Shown: positions 35,988-43,410 of the stretch, piece by piece
Layout of the letters: each line of letters begins with the position of its first letter
Position numbering within the stretch: the first letter of the stretch is position 1
NCBI RefSeq assembly: GCF_008042145.1
Contig: NZ_RDBH01000129.1
Location: 1,991,383 to 2,034,792, forward strand
Source: Streptomyces sp. adm13(2018)
GTDB lineage: Bacteria; Actinomycetota; Actinomycetes; Streptomycetales; Streptomycetaceae
DNA: 43,410 bases
Direction: 5' to 3'
Notes under the pieces: generated by a model
The model's input: the letters and a program-made list of their open reading frames with translations, nothing else
Told to the model about the DNA's origin: nothing
Database searches by the model: none
Position numbers and translations under genes: made by a program

Positions 35988-36008
35988 GCCCGGCCCGCGG
36001 GGCCCGGC
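35988..36008. terminator. hairpin between converging def and tetR genes
   Basis: GGCCC (35992-35996) and GGGCC (36000-36004) form the inner stem, with outer GCC/GGC pairing across a single mismatch. No U-tract. It lies in the 50 bp between two convergent genes. Confidence 0.5.
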
Positions 36009-36025
36009 GCGTCGCGCCCCCGGCC

Positions 36026-36673
36026 CTAGAACCCCGGGCCGCCGGGGCGGTCGGACGCCTGGGCGAGGCGGCCCCAGAGGAGGTCGGCCAGACTGCGTAC
36101 GAGTTCGGCGCGCGAGCAGGGGCGCTCGCCGAGCCACCAGTCCCCGGCCGCGTGCATCATGCCGACGATCCCGTGCCCCCAGATCCGGGCCTGGACCTCG
36201 GCGCCCGGGCCCAGGTCGATGCGCTCGGCGATGACCTGGCCGAGCTCCTCGCCCATGCGCCGCAGGAGCGGGGCGGAGTGGCGGCCGACGTCGAAGCCCT
36301 GCTCGGTCTGGTGGGAGTCCTCGGCGGGGTGCATGAGGAAGCGGTACACCTGGGGCATCGCCTCGATCGAGGCGAGGTAGGTGTCGAGGGTGGACTCGAC
36401 GCGGCGGCGACGGTCGGACGGCGCGTCGAGCGCGGCCCGCAGGGCGGCGAGGAGGGCGTCCGTGTGGCGGATGGCGAGCGCGCGGTAGAGACCGCCCTTG
36501 TCGCCGAAGTGGCGGTAGAGGATCGGCTTGGTGATGCCGGCCTCCGCCGCGATCGCGTTCATGGAGGCCTTGGGGCCGTCCCGGAGCACCACCCGGTCCG
36601 CCGCCTCCAGCAGTTCGCGTCGCCGCTGCTCGGCGGGCGTCTGCTGGTCGGTGGTCCGGTGTGCGATGTCCAT
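36026..36673 (-). CDS. TetR-family transcriptional regulator
   Basis: This is a 215-residue repressor with the TetR helix-turn-helix at about residues 20-65: RRRELLEAADRVVLRDGPKA, then NAIAAEAGITKPILYRHFGD. The C-terminal ligand domain contains VYRFLMHPAEDSH and a motif with RIWGHGIVGMMHAAGDWW, as in regulators of lipid metabolism. ATG 36673 has GGGGAG 6 nt upstream. It diverges from an acyl-CoA dehydrogenase gene across 161 bp, which contains a perfect 20-bp operator; it most likely represses that gene and responds to an acyl-CoA. Confidence 0.92.
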   Translation of the reverse strand: MDIAHRTTDQQTPAEQRRRELLEAADRVVLRDGPKASMNAIAAEAGITKPILYRHFGDKGGLYRALAIRHTDALLAALRAALDAPSDRRRRVESTLDTYLASIEAMPQVYRFLMHPAEDSHQTEQGFDVGRHSAPLLRRMGEELGQVIAERIDLGPGAEVQARIWGHGIVGMMHAAGDWWLGERPCSRAELVRSLADLLWGRLAQASDRPGGPGF

Positions 36674-36768
36674 GTGCGTGTCTCCCCGCCCGTGCGATTC
36701 GTGAGGCTGTCGCAACGTAACACCCGGCCGGTGTCCGGTGCCGGTCGGCCGAACCGCTCCACCGCAGG

Positions 36769-36816
36769 TTGACAGCCCATACCGACCGGTAACAGACTGG
36801 TGTTACCGCAAGTAAC
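36769..36816 (+). promoter_or_regulatory. acyl-CoA dehydrogenase promoter with TetR-type operator
   Basis: TTGACA (36769-36774) is followed 18 bp later by CAGACT (36793-36798). GGTAACAGACTGGTGTTACC (36788-36807) is an inverted repeat with perfect 7-bp arms that covers this -10 region. A second dyad, GTTAC-CGCAA-GTAAC (36802-36816), overlaps it. Another GTAAC copy lies near the tetR start (36716-36720). This is the natural site for the divergent TetR protein. Confidence 0.8.
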
Positions 36817-36834
36817 GTACAGCTGGGAGGGAAT

Positions 36835-38049
36835 ATGGGCGAGTTCACGCTCGAACTCAACGATGACCAGAAGCAGGTCCGCGACTGGCTCCACGGCTTC
36901 GCCGCCGACGTGATGCGCCCCGCGGCCGCCGAATGGGACGAGCGTGAGGAGACTCCCTGGCCGATCATCCAGGAAGCGGCGAAGATCGGCATCTACTCGC
37001 TCGACTTCTACGCCCAGCAGTTCTTCGACCCGACCGGTCTCGGCATCCCCATGGCCATGGAGGAGCTCTTCTGGGGAGACGCCGGCATCGCCCTCTCCAT
37101 CGTCGGCACCGGCCTCGCCGCCGTCGGCGTCCTCGCCAACGGCACCGAGGAGCAGATCGGCACCTGGGTCCCGCAGATGTACGGCGACGCCAACGACGTC
37201 AAGGTCGCCGCGTTCTGCTCGTCCGAGCCCGACGCCGGATCGGACGTCGCCTCCATGCGCACCCGCGCGGTGTACGACCAGGCCACCGACGAGTGGGTGC
37301 TCAACGGCACCAAGACCTGGGCCACCAACGGCGGCATCGCCAACGTCCACGTCGTCGTCGCGGTCGTCGACCCGGAGCTCGGCTCCAAGGGCCACGCCTC
37401 CTTCATCGTGCCCCCGAACACCCCCGGCCTCTCCCAGGGGCAGAAGTTCCAGAAGCACGGCATCCGCGCCTCCCACACCGCCGAGGTCGTCCTGGAGGAC
37501 GTCCGCGTCCCCGGCCACTGCCTCCTCGGCGGCAAGGAGAAGCTGGACGAGCGGCTGGCCCGGGCCCGGGAGAGGGCGAAGACCGGCGGCGAGCGGGTGA
37601 AGAACGCCGCCATGGCCACCTTCGAGGCCTCCCGCCCCGCGGTAGGCGCCATGGCCGTCGGCACGGCCCGTGCCGCGTACGAGGTCGCCCTCGACTACGC
37701 GAAGACCCGCGTCCAGTTCGGCCGCCCGATCATCGAGAACCAGGGCGTCGCCTTCCAGCTCGCCGACATGGCCACCCAGATCGACGCCGCCCGCCTCCTG
37801 GTCTGGCGCGCCTCCTGGATGGCGACCGCCGGCCGGCCCTTCACGGCTGCCGAGGGCTCCATGTCCAAGCTGTACGCGAGCGAGGTCGCCAAGAGCGTCA
37901 CGGCCCAGGCGATCCAGATCCTCGGCGGCAACGGCTACACCCGCGAGTACCCGGTGGAGCGCATGCACCGCGACGCGGCCATCTACACCATCTTCGAGGG
38001 CACCAGCGAGATCCAGCGCATGGTGATCAGCCGGGCCATCGCCAAGTAG
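36835..38049 (+). CDS. acyl-CoA dehydrogenase
   Basis: This FAD enzyme introduces the alpha-beta double bond in fatty-acid or branched acyl-CoA oxidation. The 404-residue protein has the N-terminal helical domain (LNDDQKQVRDWLHGFAADVM), FCSSEPDAGSDVASMRTRA (FAD and substrate loop), WVLNGTKTWATNGG, the C-terminal helical domain with RVQFGRPIIENQGVAFQLAD, QILGGNGYTREYPVERMHRD and the catalytic Glu in IFEGTSEIQRMVI. A charged insert at about residues 236-260 (KEKLDERLARARERAKTGGE) is a little longer than in most relatives. ATG 36835 follows GGGAGGGA. Regulation by the divergent TetR protein is likely. Confidence 0.95.
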   Translation: MGEFTLELNDDQKQVRDWLHGFAADVMRPAAAEWDEREETPWPIIQEAAKIGIYSLDFYAQQFFDPTGLGIPMAMEELFWGDAGIALSIVGTGLAAVGVLANGTEEQIGTWVPQMYGDANDVKVAAFCSSEPDAGSDVASMRTRAVYDQATDEWVLNGTKTWATNGGIANVHVVVAVVDPELGSKGHASFIVPPNTPGLSQGQKFQKHGIRASHTAEVVLEDVRVPGHCLLGGKEKLDERLARARERAKTGGERVKNAAMATFEASRPAVGAMAVGTARAAYEVALDYAKTRVQFGRPIIENQGVAFQLADMATQIDAARLLVWRASWMATAGRPFTAAEGSMSKLYASEVAKSVTAQAIQILGGNGYTREYPVERMHRDAAIYTIFEGTSEIQRMVISRAIAK

Positions 38050-38122
38050 CCCGCGGAACGCCCCCGGTGGGCGGGCGGCCGCTCGTACAGTGGGGCCATC
38101 CGCACGCCACCCGGAGGGTCCC

Positions 38123-38560
38123 GTGGACGAACTGATCGCCTTCCTCACGGCTCGCTACGACGAGGAGACCGCGGCCGCGGCGCGGCTCGGCGCCGCCGGG
38201 GAGGGTCTCCACCCGTGGGAGATCGTCCGGGAGGAGTCCGGGGACGGCGGCGGCCGCGCGTACCTGCGGGTCGCCCGGGCGCGCGTCCTGACGGAGGTCC
38301 TCGCGAAGCGGCAGCTGCTCGCGGCCTCGGCCGCCACCTGCCCGCCCGCGTGCGGCCGGGACGGCGCGCACGTGTTCGAGGGAGCGTGCGGGCTGCGCTG
38401 GATGGGACCGGTCGAGGCGGACGCGGACGGCCGGCACTGGGTCCGCGACGACACGGGCGCCCGGTTCACGGCCCCGCCGGTGACACCGGAGTGGACCCTG
38501 CGCGTCCTGGCCCTGCCCTACGCCGGACACCCCGGCTACCGCCAGGAGTGGCAGGCCTGA
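38123..38560 (+). CDS. DUF6221-like hypothetical protein
   Basis: This is a 145-residue soluble protein resembling DUF6221 proteins, which are frequent in streptomycete chromosomes and phages and have no known function. The family-like N-terminus is VDELIAFLTARYDEETAAAA. A helix with LRVARARVLTEVLAKRQLLA follows, and the ending ALPYAGHPGYRQEW is typical. There are three Cys (CPPACGRDGAHVFEGACG) which could bind a metal. GTG 38123 follows GGAGGG at 5 nt. It lies 73 bp after the acyl-CoA dehydrogenase gene and may be read from the same promoter. Confidence 0.8.
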   Translation: MDELIAFLTARYDEETAAAARLGAAGEGLHPWEIVREESGDGGGRAYLRVARARVLTEVLAKRQLLAASAATCPPACGRDGAHVFEGACGLRWMGPVEADADGRHWVRDDTGARFTAPPVTPEWTLRVLALPYAGHPGYRQEWQA

Positions 38561-38603
38561 TCCGTCACCTTCGGACCGCCCCCCCCGGCCCGCGAGGGGG
38601 CCT

Positions 38604-38783
38604 TCAGGCGGCGAGCCCCTGCTCCGTCTGTGTCGCCTCGGCCCACGCGGCCACGAGTACCTGATAGATCCGCTGCTCGTCGGCGGTCAGTGCGCGGCGC
38701 TGTTCACCGGCGCGCGCCCACAGGGTGCGGATGGCGTCGTTCAGGGCTTCGGGGCTCGGGGTCTCTCTGCGGCGATCGGACAT
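38604..38783 (-). CDS. small conserved protein of unknown function (59 aa)
   Basis: This 59-residue helical protein, MSDRRRETPSPEALNDAIRT and onward, contains two amphipathic helices (EALNDAIRTLWARA and TADEQRIYQVLVAAWAEA). It has no membrane segment or signal peptide. I do not recognise a named family. The ATG at 38783 has no ribosome site, but TAGCCT (38796-38791) lies exactly 7 nt upstream, which both supports the start and suggests a leaderless mRNA. It converges with the DUF6221-like gene. The 213 bp upstream, to the next VOC gene, contain no other gene. Confidence 0.72.
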   Translation of the reverse strand: MSDRRRETPSPEALNDAIRTLWARAGEQRRALTADEQRIYQVLVAAWAEATQTEQGLAA

Positions 38784-38996
38784 GGATACAAGGCTAGGCC
38801 CCGGAAGCGGTGACCCGTGCACCATTCGAGCGTGCGTTCCGCCACGCCCCGGCACCGGAAGGCCCCGTTCCGGCGGTCCGGGACCGTCCCTGGGCCGCTC
38901 GGAGGCCGGTTCACGGCACCGGGGAGCGGCGCGGTGGCGTCGGTCACGTCAGGTGTGCCGCGCCCGCCGCGCGTCCCGCCCGCCCGCAGTGATGCG

Positions 38997-39464
38997 TCAC
39001 ACGAGGCAGAACTCGTTGCCCTCGGGATCCTGGAGGACCACCGCGTAGTAGTCCATGCCGTTCGGCTCGTCCATCGTGTAGAGGATCGTCGCGCCGAGCG
39101 CCGTGAGCCGCGCCACCTCGCCGTCCACCCGCTCCCTGCGCACCGCGAGCGGGACCCCGCGGCCGCCCCCGACCTTCAGGTCCAGGTGCACGCGGTTCTT
39201 GACGGTCTTCGGCTCCGGGACGCGCTGGAACCAGACCCGGGGGCCGGTGCCGCCCGGGTCCACGATGGACTCCGGGAGTTCCCCCGCCTCCCCGCCCAGT
39301 TCGTCCTCGGGGACGCCGATCGCCTCCCAGTACGCCCGCCAGGTGGCATGGCCCTCCGGCGGCGGATCGGGCACGTAGCGCAGGGCCTCCAGCCAGAAGG
39401 GCACCAGCCGTTGCGGGTCGGCGCAGTCGATGGTGAGTTGCAGGGTCATCTCGGGTCGCTCCAT
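38997..39464 (-). CDS. VOC-family (glyoxalase-like) protein
   Basis: This is a 155-residue vicinal-oxygen-chelate protein. It opens with LQLTIDCADPQRLVPFWLEAL, carries VWFQRVPEPKTVKNRVHLDL in the middle, and ends VVLQDPEGNEFCLV. The same three blocks occur in the shorter VOC protein at 12693-13037, so the two are paralogues. The extra 40 residues are a loop in the first half (VPEDELGGEAGELPES). ATG 39464 follows GGGAGG; a second ATG lies five codons on. It diverges from the P450 gene across 141 bp. Function unknown. Confidence 0.85.
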   Translation of the reverse strand: MERPEMTLQLTIDCADPQRLVPFWLEALRYVPDPPPEGHATWRAYWEAIGVPEDELGGEAGELPESIVDPGGTGPRVWFQRVPEPKTVKNRVHLDLKVGGGRGVPLAVRRERVDGEVARLTALGATILYTMDEPNGMDYYAVVLQDPEGNEFCLV

Positions 39465-39605
39465 GCGGCGAGCCTCCCAGACGGCACTGACAGCCGCCCG
39501 GTTCGAGCCGATCGGCCGGATTCGGCCCGCCGTTCGAGCATCCCTACCGGTGAGTCACCCGCTGCGGCACAATCACCCGTCAGGCGACGATCGAGGGGAA
39601 CGTTC

Positions 39606-40979
39606 ATGGCCACCACCACCGGTACCGCGGCACCCGAACTCACCGGACTCCCGCTGCTCGGCTCCATGCTCGACCTCAAGAACGACTCCCTGGGCACCTT
39701 CCTCCGCGCCCGCCGCGACCACGGCGACGTCGTGCGGATCTCCGCCGGCCCGCCCGGGCTCCGCGCCACCGTCTACGGCGTCTTCTCCGCCGAGGGCGCG
39801 CAGCAGGTCCTCGCCGGCGAGTCGGCCAACTTCCGCAAGGACAACGCCTTCTACCAGGAGGTCCGCGAGTCCTTCGGCAACGGACTGCTCACCAGCCAGG
39901 ACGAGGACTACCGCCGCCAGCGCCGGCTCGTCCAGCCGCTCTTCACCCGCCGCCGCGTCGACGGCTACGCCGCCGCCATCGCCGCCGAGGTCACCACCCT
40001 CGCAGAGGAGTGGCGGCAGGCCGACGCCGGCACCGTCGACGTCCTCCAGGACATGGCCCGCCTGGCCCTGCGCGCCGTCGCCCGCATCCTCTTCGGCACC
40101 GACGTCGACGCCGCCGTCGAGATCGTCGAGAAGAACTTCCCCGACGTCGGCGCCTACGTGCTGCGCCGCGGCTACTCCCCGGTCAACGTCCCCCGCGACT
40201 GGCCCACCCCGGGCAACCGCCGCGCCGCCGCCGTCCACCGCGCGCTCTACGAGGTCTGCGACCGCATCATCGCCGAGCGCCGAAGCTCCGGCGGGGCCCC
40301 CGGCGACGGCCAGGACCTGCTGACCCTCCTCGTCGAGGCCGAGAGCGCCGAGGACGGCAGCTTCGACGCGACCGAACTGCGCGAGCAGGTCCTCGTCTTC
40401 CTGCTCGCCGGCCACGAGACCACCGCCACCTCGCTCGGCTTCGCCCTCCACCTGCTGGCCCTCCACCCGGAGGAGCGGAAGCGGGCCCACGAGGAGGTCG
40501 ACCGGGTGTTGGCCGGCCGGGCCCCCGGCGCCGGGGACCTCGACGCGCTGCCGTACGTCACCCGGGTCCTGAAGGAGGCCATGCGGCTCTTCCCGGCCGC
40601 TCCGGTCATCGGCCGCCGGGCCGTCGCCGCCACCGTCGTCGGCGGCGTCGCGATCCCGGCCGGCGCGGACGTCATCGTCGCCCCCTGGGTCACCCACCGG
40701 CACCCGGACTACTGGGAGGACGCGGAGCGCTTCGACCCCGACCGCTTCACGCCCGAGGCGGAGGCCGCCCGCCCGCGCTACGCCTGGTTCCCCTTCGGCG
40801 GGGGCCCGCGGGCCTGCATCGGCCAGCACTTCTCGATGCTGGAGTCGGTGATCGCGCTGGCGATGCTCCTCCAGCGCTACGACCTGGAGGCCGTCGACAC
40901 CGTGGTGCCGGTCGCGCCCGCCATCACCCTCCAGGCGGCGGGCCCGGCCCGCTGCCGCCTCACACCCAGGAACCCCTGA
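39606..40979 (+). CDS. cytochrome P450
   Basis: This is a 457-residue soluble heme monooxygenase. The I-helix oxygen-activation motif AGHETTATS has Thr272 and Thr273. The K-helix ExxR is in VLKEAMRLFPAAP, and the heme loop is FPFGGGPRACIGQHF with ligand Cys404. The first 20 residues are polar, so there is no membrane anchor. The pattern resembles the fatty-acid-hydroxylase-like bacterial P450s with a eukaryote-like core (LARLALRAVARILFG, FDPDRFTPE) rather than the macrolide type. ATG 39606 follows GAGGGGA. No ferredoxin or reductase gene is adjacent, so electron partners must come from elsewhere. Substrate unknown. Confidence 0.95.
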   Translation: MATTTGTAAPELTGLPLLGSMLDLKNDSLGTFLRARRDHGDVVRISAGPPGLRATVYGVFSAEGAQQVLAGESANFRKDNAFYQEVRESFGNGLLTSQDEDYRRQRRLVQPLFTRRRVDGYAAAIAAEVTTLAEEWRQADAGTVDVLQDMARLALRAVARILFGTDVDAAVEIVEKNFPDVGAYVLRRGYSPVNVPRDWPTPGNRRAAAVHRALYEVCDRIIAERRSSGGAPGDGQDLLTLLVEAESAEDGSFDATELREQVLVFLLAGHETTATSLGFALHLLALHPEERKRAHEEVDRVLAGRAPGAGDLDALPYVTRVLKEAMRLFPAAPVIGRRAVAATVVGGVAIPAGADVIVAPWVTHRHPDYWEDAERFDPDRFTPEAEAARPRYAWFPFGGGPRACIGQHFSMLESVIALAMLLQRYDLEAVDTVVPVAPAITLQAAGPARCRLTPRNP

Positions 40980-40997
40980 GGGACCCCACGGACCGGC

Positions 40998-41025
40998 CCG
41001 GGCCGCGGGAACGCCCGCGGCCCGG
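40998..41025. terminator. bidirectional terminator between the P450 and pucR genes
   Basis: Arms 40998-41009 and 41014-41025 pair perfectly over 12 bp with a 4-nt loop AACG. It lies exactly in the gap between two converging genes. Confidence 0.85.
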
Positions 41026-41026
41026 T

Positions 41027-42235
41027 TCAGTCCCTGCGCCGGCCGCCCAGATGGAGCGCGCGCAGCGCCGCTTCGAGGGCGAAGCGGTGGTCGGGGTCGA
41101 GGAGCCGGTCGCCGAAGTGGCCGTCCAGGTTCCGCAGCCGGTAGCGGACCGTCTGGGCGTGTACGCCGAGGAGTTCGCCGACCTGCTCGGCCGGCGCCCG
41201 GGTGGAGACGTGGACCCGCAGGGTCTCGATCAGCCGGTCGCGCCGGGTGCCGGACAGCTCGTCGAGCGGGGCGAGTTCACGCCGGGCCAGCTGGTCCACC
41301 AGGGCCGTGTCCGTGAGCAGCCACAACGTTGTCAGGTGCTCCTCGCAGTGCACCAGCGGCGCGTCGGCGACCACGCCCTCGTCGATGAGCTGGAGGACCC
41401 GGCGCGCCCAGCGGATCGAGTGGGCGGCCTGCGCCGGCGGCACGGTCAGGCCGACGACCGCCGACGTGCCCGCCAGGGCGGAGCCGAGCATCGCCAGGCG
41501 GTCGGCGGTGAGCGGGCCGGGGATGAGCAGGTACGGCTGGGGGAGGGTGAGGTCGGCGAGGACGTCCCGGTCCAGCCCCGCCTGGACGAGTTCGGCGAGC
41601 GGCGGCCGCAGCGCGACCAGCGTGCACTCCTCGGGGAGCTCCCAGGAGGCGTCCCGGCACAGCTCGGCGATCGTCGCCCGCGGCAGCGGCGGCCCGGCGA
41701 CGACGAGATGGAGTAACTGTCTTCGCAGCGCGGCCACATCGGACACCGCGCGGGTCTGCACCATGACGTAGCCCTCGCGCGACAGGGCCTCCAGCTCGTC
41801 GACGTAGGCGAAGAGGGCGTCCGCGAAGGCGAGGATCAGGGTGGGGGAGAGGTTGTACGTACGGCCGATGATCTTGGCGCGGCGCAGGGCGACGCGGGCG
41901 CCGAGGCGGTAGGCGCCCAGTAACGTGTCGAGGTCGCGGCCCTCGTAGGCCTCGACCCGGCCGAACTTGCGGAGCAGTTCGTCGCGGAGGGCCGAGTCGG
42001 TGGCGGGGTCGGCGACCCGCTCCACGAAGGCGGCGAGCGCCTGCTCCACGCCCTGGCGGATGGCGTCCGAGTGCGGCCCGTTGAACAGGTGGGCGTACAC
42101 GGGGTAGGTCCGCTGGACCTCCATGCCGATCTCCTTGATGAGGCCGGGTATCTCCGGCCTCATCAGGGCGGCGAACTCCCTGGGGAGCGGTTCGAGCGGT
42201 TCACCGATGTCCGGCGACTGGGTGATTGCGGGCAT
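41027..42235 (-). CDS. PucR-family transcriptional regulator
   Basis: This is a 402-residue regulator with the PucR C-terminal helix-turn-helix (about 345-400): LIETLRVHVSTRAPAEQVGE, then LLGVHAQTVRYRLRNLDGHF. The central part is a GGDEF-like (CdaR) domain, and the N-terminal 150 residues form a helical sensor with AYRLGARVALRRAKIIGRTY. Purine, amino-acid and sugar-acid pathways are known targets of the family. AAGGGA lies 8 nt before the ATG at 42235. The 216-bp upstream region contains a dyad. It shares its direction with the secreted protein gene upstream. Confidence 0.9.
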   Translation of the reverse strand: MPAITQSPDIGEPLEPLPREFAALMRPEIPGLIKEIGMEVQRTYPVYAHLFNGPHSDAIRQGVEQALAAFVERVADPATDSALRDELLRKFGRVEAYEGRDLDTLLGAYRLGARVALRRAKIIGRTYNLSPTLILAFADALFAYVDELEALSREGYVMVQTRAVSDVAALRRQLLHLVVAGPPLPRATIAELCRDASWELPEECTLVALRPPLAELVQAGLDRDVLADLTLPQPYLLIPGPLTADRLAMLGSALAGTSAVVGLTVPPAQAAHSIRWARRVLQLIDEGVVADAPLVHCEEHLTTLWLLTDTALVDQLARRELAPLDELSGTRRDRLIETLRVHVSTRAPAEQVGELLGVHAQTVRYRLRNLDGHFGDRLLDPDHRFALEAALRALHLGGRRRD

Positions 42236-42364
42236 GAACCGATCCCTTGCTCTCCTACGCGACCGGTGGGGGAGCGACGGTGCGGAGCCCAGCCTGGCGT
42301 GGTGGGCGCCGCCTTGGTCGTCAGGTGCGTACCAACGTGATCTGCTGAAGCTAGGTCACCTGCT

Positions 42365-42388
42365 GTGTGCTGTACACACGTTGCGCAA
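42365..42388. promoter_or_regulatory. dyad upstream of pucR, candidate operator
   Basis: GTGTG-CTGTA-CACAC (42365-42379) is a 15-bp inverted repeat, and the 8-bp palindrome TTGCGCAA (42381-42388) directly follows. They lie 130-155 bp before the PucR start codon. No other gene is seen in 42236-42451. Confidence 0.45.
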
Positions 42389-42451
42389 GAGTTGGCGTGC
42401 CTGAGGGGTACGCGCTTACCTAGTAGGCCGGGAATCGACCATGGATGGCTG

Positions 42452-43396
42452 TTACCGCACGGCCGAGTGCCAGTTGCGGGAGAGGGTCTTGCCGGCGTCG
42501 GGGGCGGCGAGACCGGGGGCGAAGAGGCCCGTCAGGTGGGTCTGGGTGTTGTTGAGGGTGAGGCTGTTCTTGCCGGCGGCGGAGGGCAGCCCCGTCTTGA
42601 GGTTGACGGCGGCGTCGATGAGGCCGAACCAGCCGAGGCCGCAGCCGCTGGCGCCGGGGACGGCGAAGGTGGTGTCGCTCTGGGTGGAGCCGAGGATGTT
42701 GAGGCGGCTCATGTCGCCCTCCTCGTTCGCGGAGCCGTCGCCGTTGAAGCGCTCGACGCCGAAGTCGGGCGAGGTGAGGTTGCTCGGGCGCAGGATGATC
42801 GGGTTGGCCTTCGTCCCGATGTAGCAGTTGCTTCCGAGGAACGGGTTCTCCAGGCGGATGCGGACCGGGATGGAGACGATCGGCTTGTCGGTGAGGACGC
42901 CCGCGATCTGGTCGAAGTCCGAGGGCGTGCCGACCGACTCCATGGTGGCGGTGATCTTGTTGAGCTTGGCGTCCGTGAGCTGACGGCAGATGTCGGAGAT
43001 GAACGGGATGTCACTGGGACACATCAGCCCGAGGAGGCCGCCCGGGACGTTGGCCGGGGCGGCGATCAGCGCGCCGCCGGCCGGGGCCGCGACGGTGCTG
43101 GTGCCGTCCGCGTTCTGGACGACGCCGATCTGCAGGTTGGTGCTCCCCGTGGGCACGGTGGTCTTGCCCAGCTTGATGGAGCCGCTGAGGGAGTACGACA
43201 CGACGCACTGCGGCGAGGTGTCGAGTCCGTCGGAGGCGAGCATCGCCGCCGCGTCGACGGGGCAGCGGTTGGACGGTGCCCAGCCGCCGTTCAGCTGGGG
43301 GTTGGCGGCCGTCGCCGAGCCGATGGAGGCGAGGGCGCCGAGCGCGGTCAGGGCCGCGAGGGTGGCGAGGCGGGTGCGGGAGGAGACGAGGGGCAT
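42452..43396 (-). CDS. secreted protein of unknown function
   Basis: This is a 314-residue exported protein. A signal peptide covers about residues 1-31 ([20 protein letters not shown], then TA-A). The mature part is rich in Thr, Ser, Gly and Asn, without Lys/Arg clusters, and has six Cys (in NRCPVD, PQCVVSY, LMCPSD, DICRQL, SNCYIG and SGCGLG), enough for three disulfide bonds. It is predicted mostly beta (SYSLSGSIKLGKTTV, SIPVRIRLENPFLG). I do not recognise the family. ATG 43396 lies 14 bp from the window edge, with AAAGG before it; the frame is complete at both ends. Co-expression with pucR is possible but unproven. Confidence 0.85.
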   Translation of the reverse strand: MPLVSSRTRLATLAALTALGALASIGSATAANPQLNGGWAPSNRCPVDAAAMLASDGLDTSPQCVVSYSLSGSIKLGKTTVPTGSTNLQIGVVQNADGTSTVAAPAGGALIAAPANVPGGLLGLMCPSDIPFISDICRQLTDAKLNKITATMESVGTPSDFDQIAGVLTDKPIVSIPVRIRLENPFLGSNCYIGTKANPIILRPSNLTSPDFGVERFNGDGSANEEGDMSRLNILGSTQSDTTFAVPGASGCGLGWFGLIDAAVNLKTGLPSAAGKNSLTLNNTQTHLTGLFAPGLAAPDAGKTLSRNWHSAVR

Positions 43397-43410
43397 GGCG
43401 ATGCCTTTCG

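Noticed and set aside
38997..42235. A secondary-metabolite cluster around the P450
   Set aside because: No biosynthetic core enzyme, ferredoxin or resistance gene is near; the neighbours are ordinary single genes.

Overview
The window is a piece of the core chromosome of a Streptomyces or close relative. The reasons are the very high GC content with G/C at third codon positions, frequent GTG and TTG starts, and the gene content: a MurT/GatD pair, a secreted tripeptidyl aminopeptidase beside a urease operon, an ECF41-type sigma factor, and NlpC/P60, PucR, ROK and HutC-type GntR proteins. From memory, and not checked, the gene order resembles the S. coelicolor segment running from purB through the bio and urease genes to a 6-phosphofructokinase gene. 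No tRNA, rRNA, insertion sequence, phage or CRISPR array was seen.

Left part (1-13 kb): a DMT-family permease whose frame runs into a convergent alpha/beta-hydrolase gene; an ECF41-like sigma factor; a GntR regulator behind a DasR-type operator, facing a ROK regulator; a small acidic orphan; purB overlapping a mug-type DNA glycosylase gene; an SGNH hydrolase; a tandem pair of CNNM/CBS membrane proteins; and single genes for a GNAT acetyltransferase, a methyltransferase and a VOC protein.

Middle (13-28 kb): biotin genes bioB-bioA-bioD run left and bioF runs right from one divergent promoter region. They are followed by an HATPase-type regulator and a secreted NlpC/P60 hydrolase with an apparent cyclic-di-AMP (ydaO-type) riboswitch in its leader. 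Next is an unusual cluster. A ClpP paralogue that keeps the catalytic Ser but lacks the catalytic His and Asp is followed by a 101-aa partner, and diverges from a solitary Phd/YefM antitoxin across about 58 bp containing TGTACA elements. The complete ureABCFGD operon and a secreted tripeptidyl aminopeptidase follow.

Right part (28-43 kb): an NAD-dependent epimerase, a PlsC-type acyltransferase, a DUF3048 lipoprotein, a CtaG-type protein, an ATP-type 6-phosphofructokinase, the murT-gatD lipid II amidation operon, peptide deformylase, a TetR/acyl-CoA dehydrogenase divergent pair with a clear operator, small unknowns, a P450, a PucR regulator and a secreted Cys-containing protein.

The best candidate for an undescribed system is the degenerate ClpP / 101-aa protein / toxin-less antitoxin cluster. 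Two other structural signals stand out. One is an 18-bp periodic repeat array between bioA and bioD. The other is a set of genes whose start codon lies 7-8 nt after a TANNNT hexamer, the layout expected of leaderless mRNAs.
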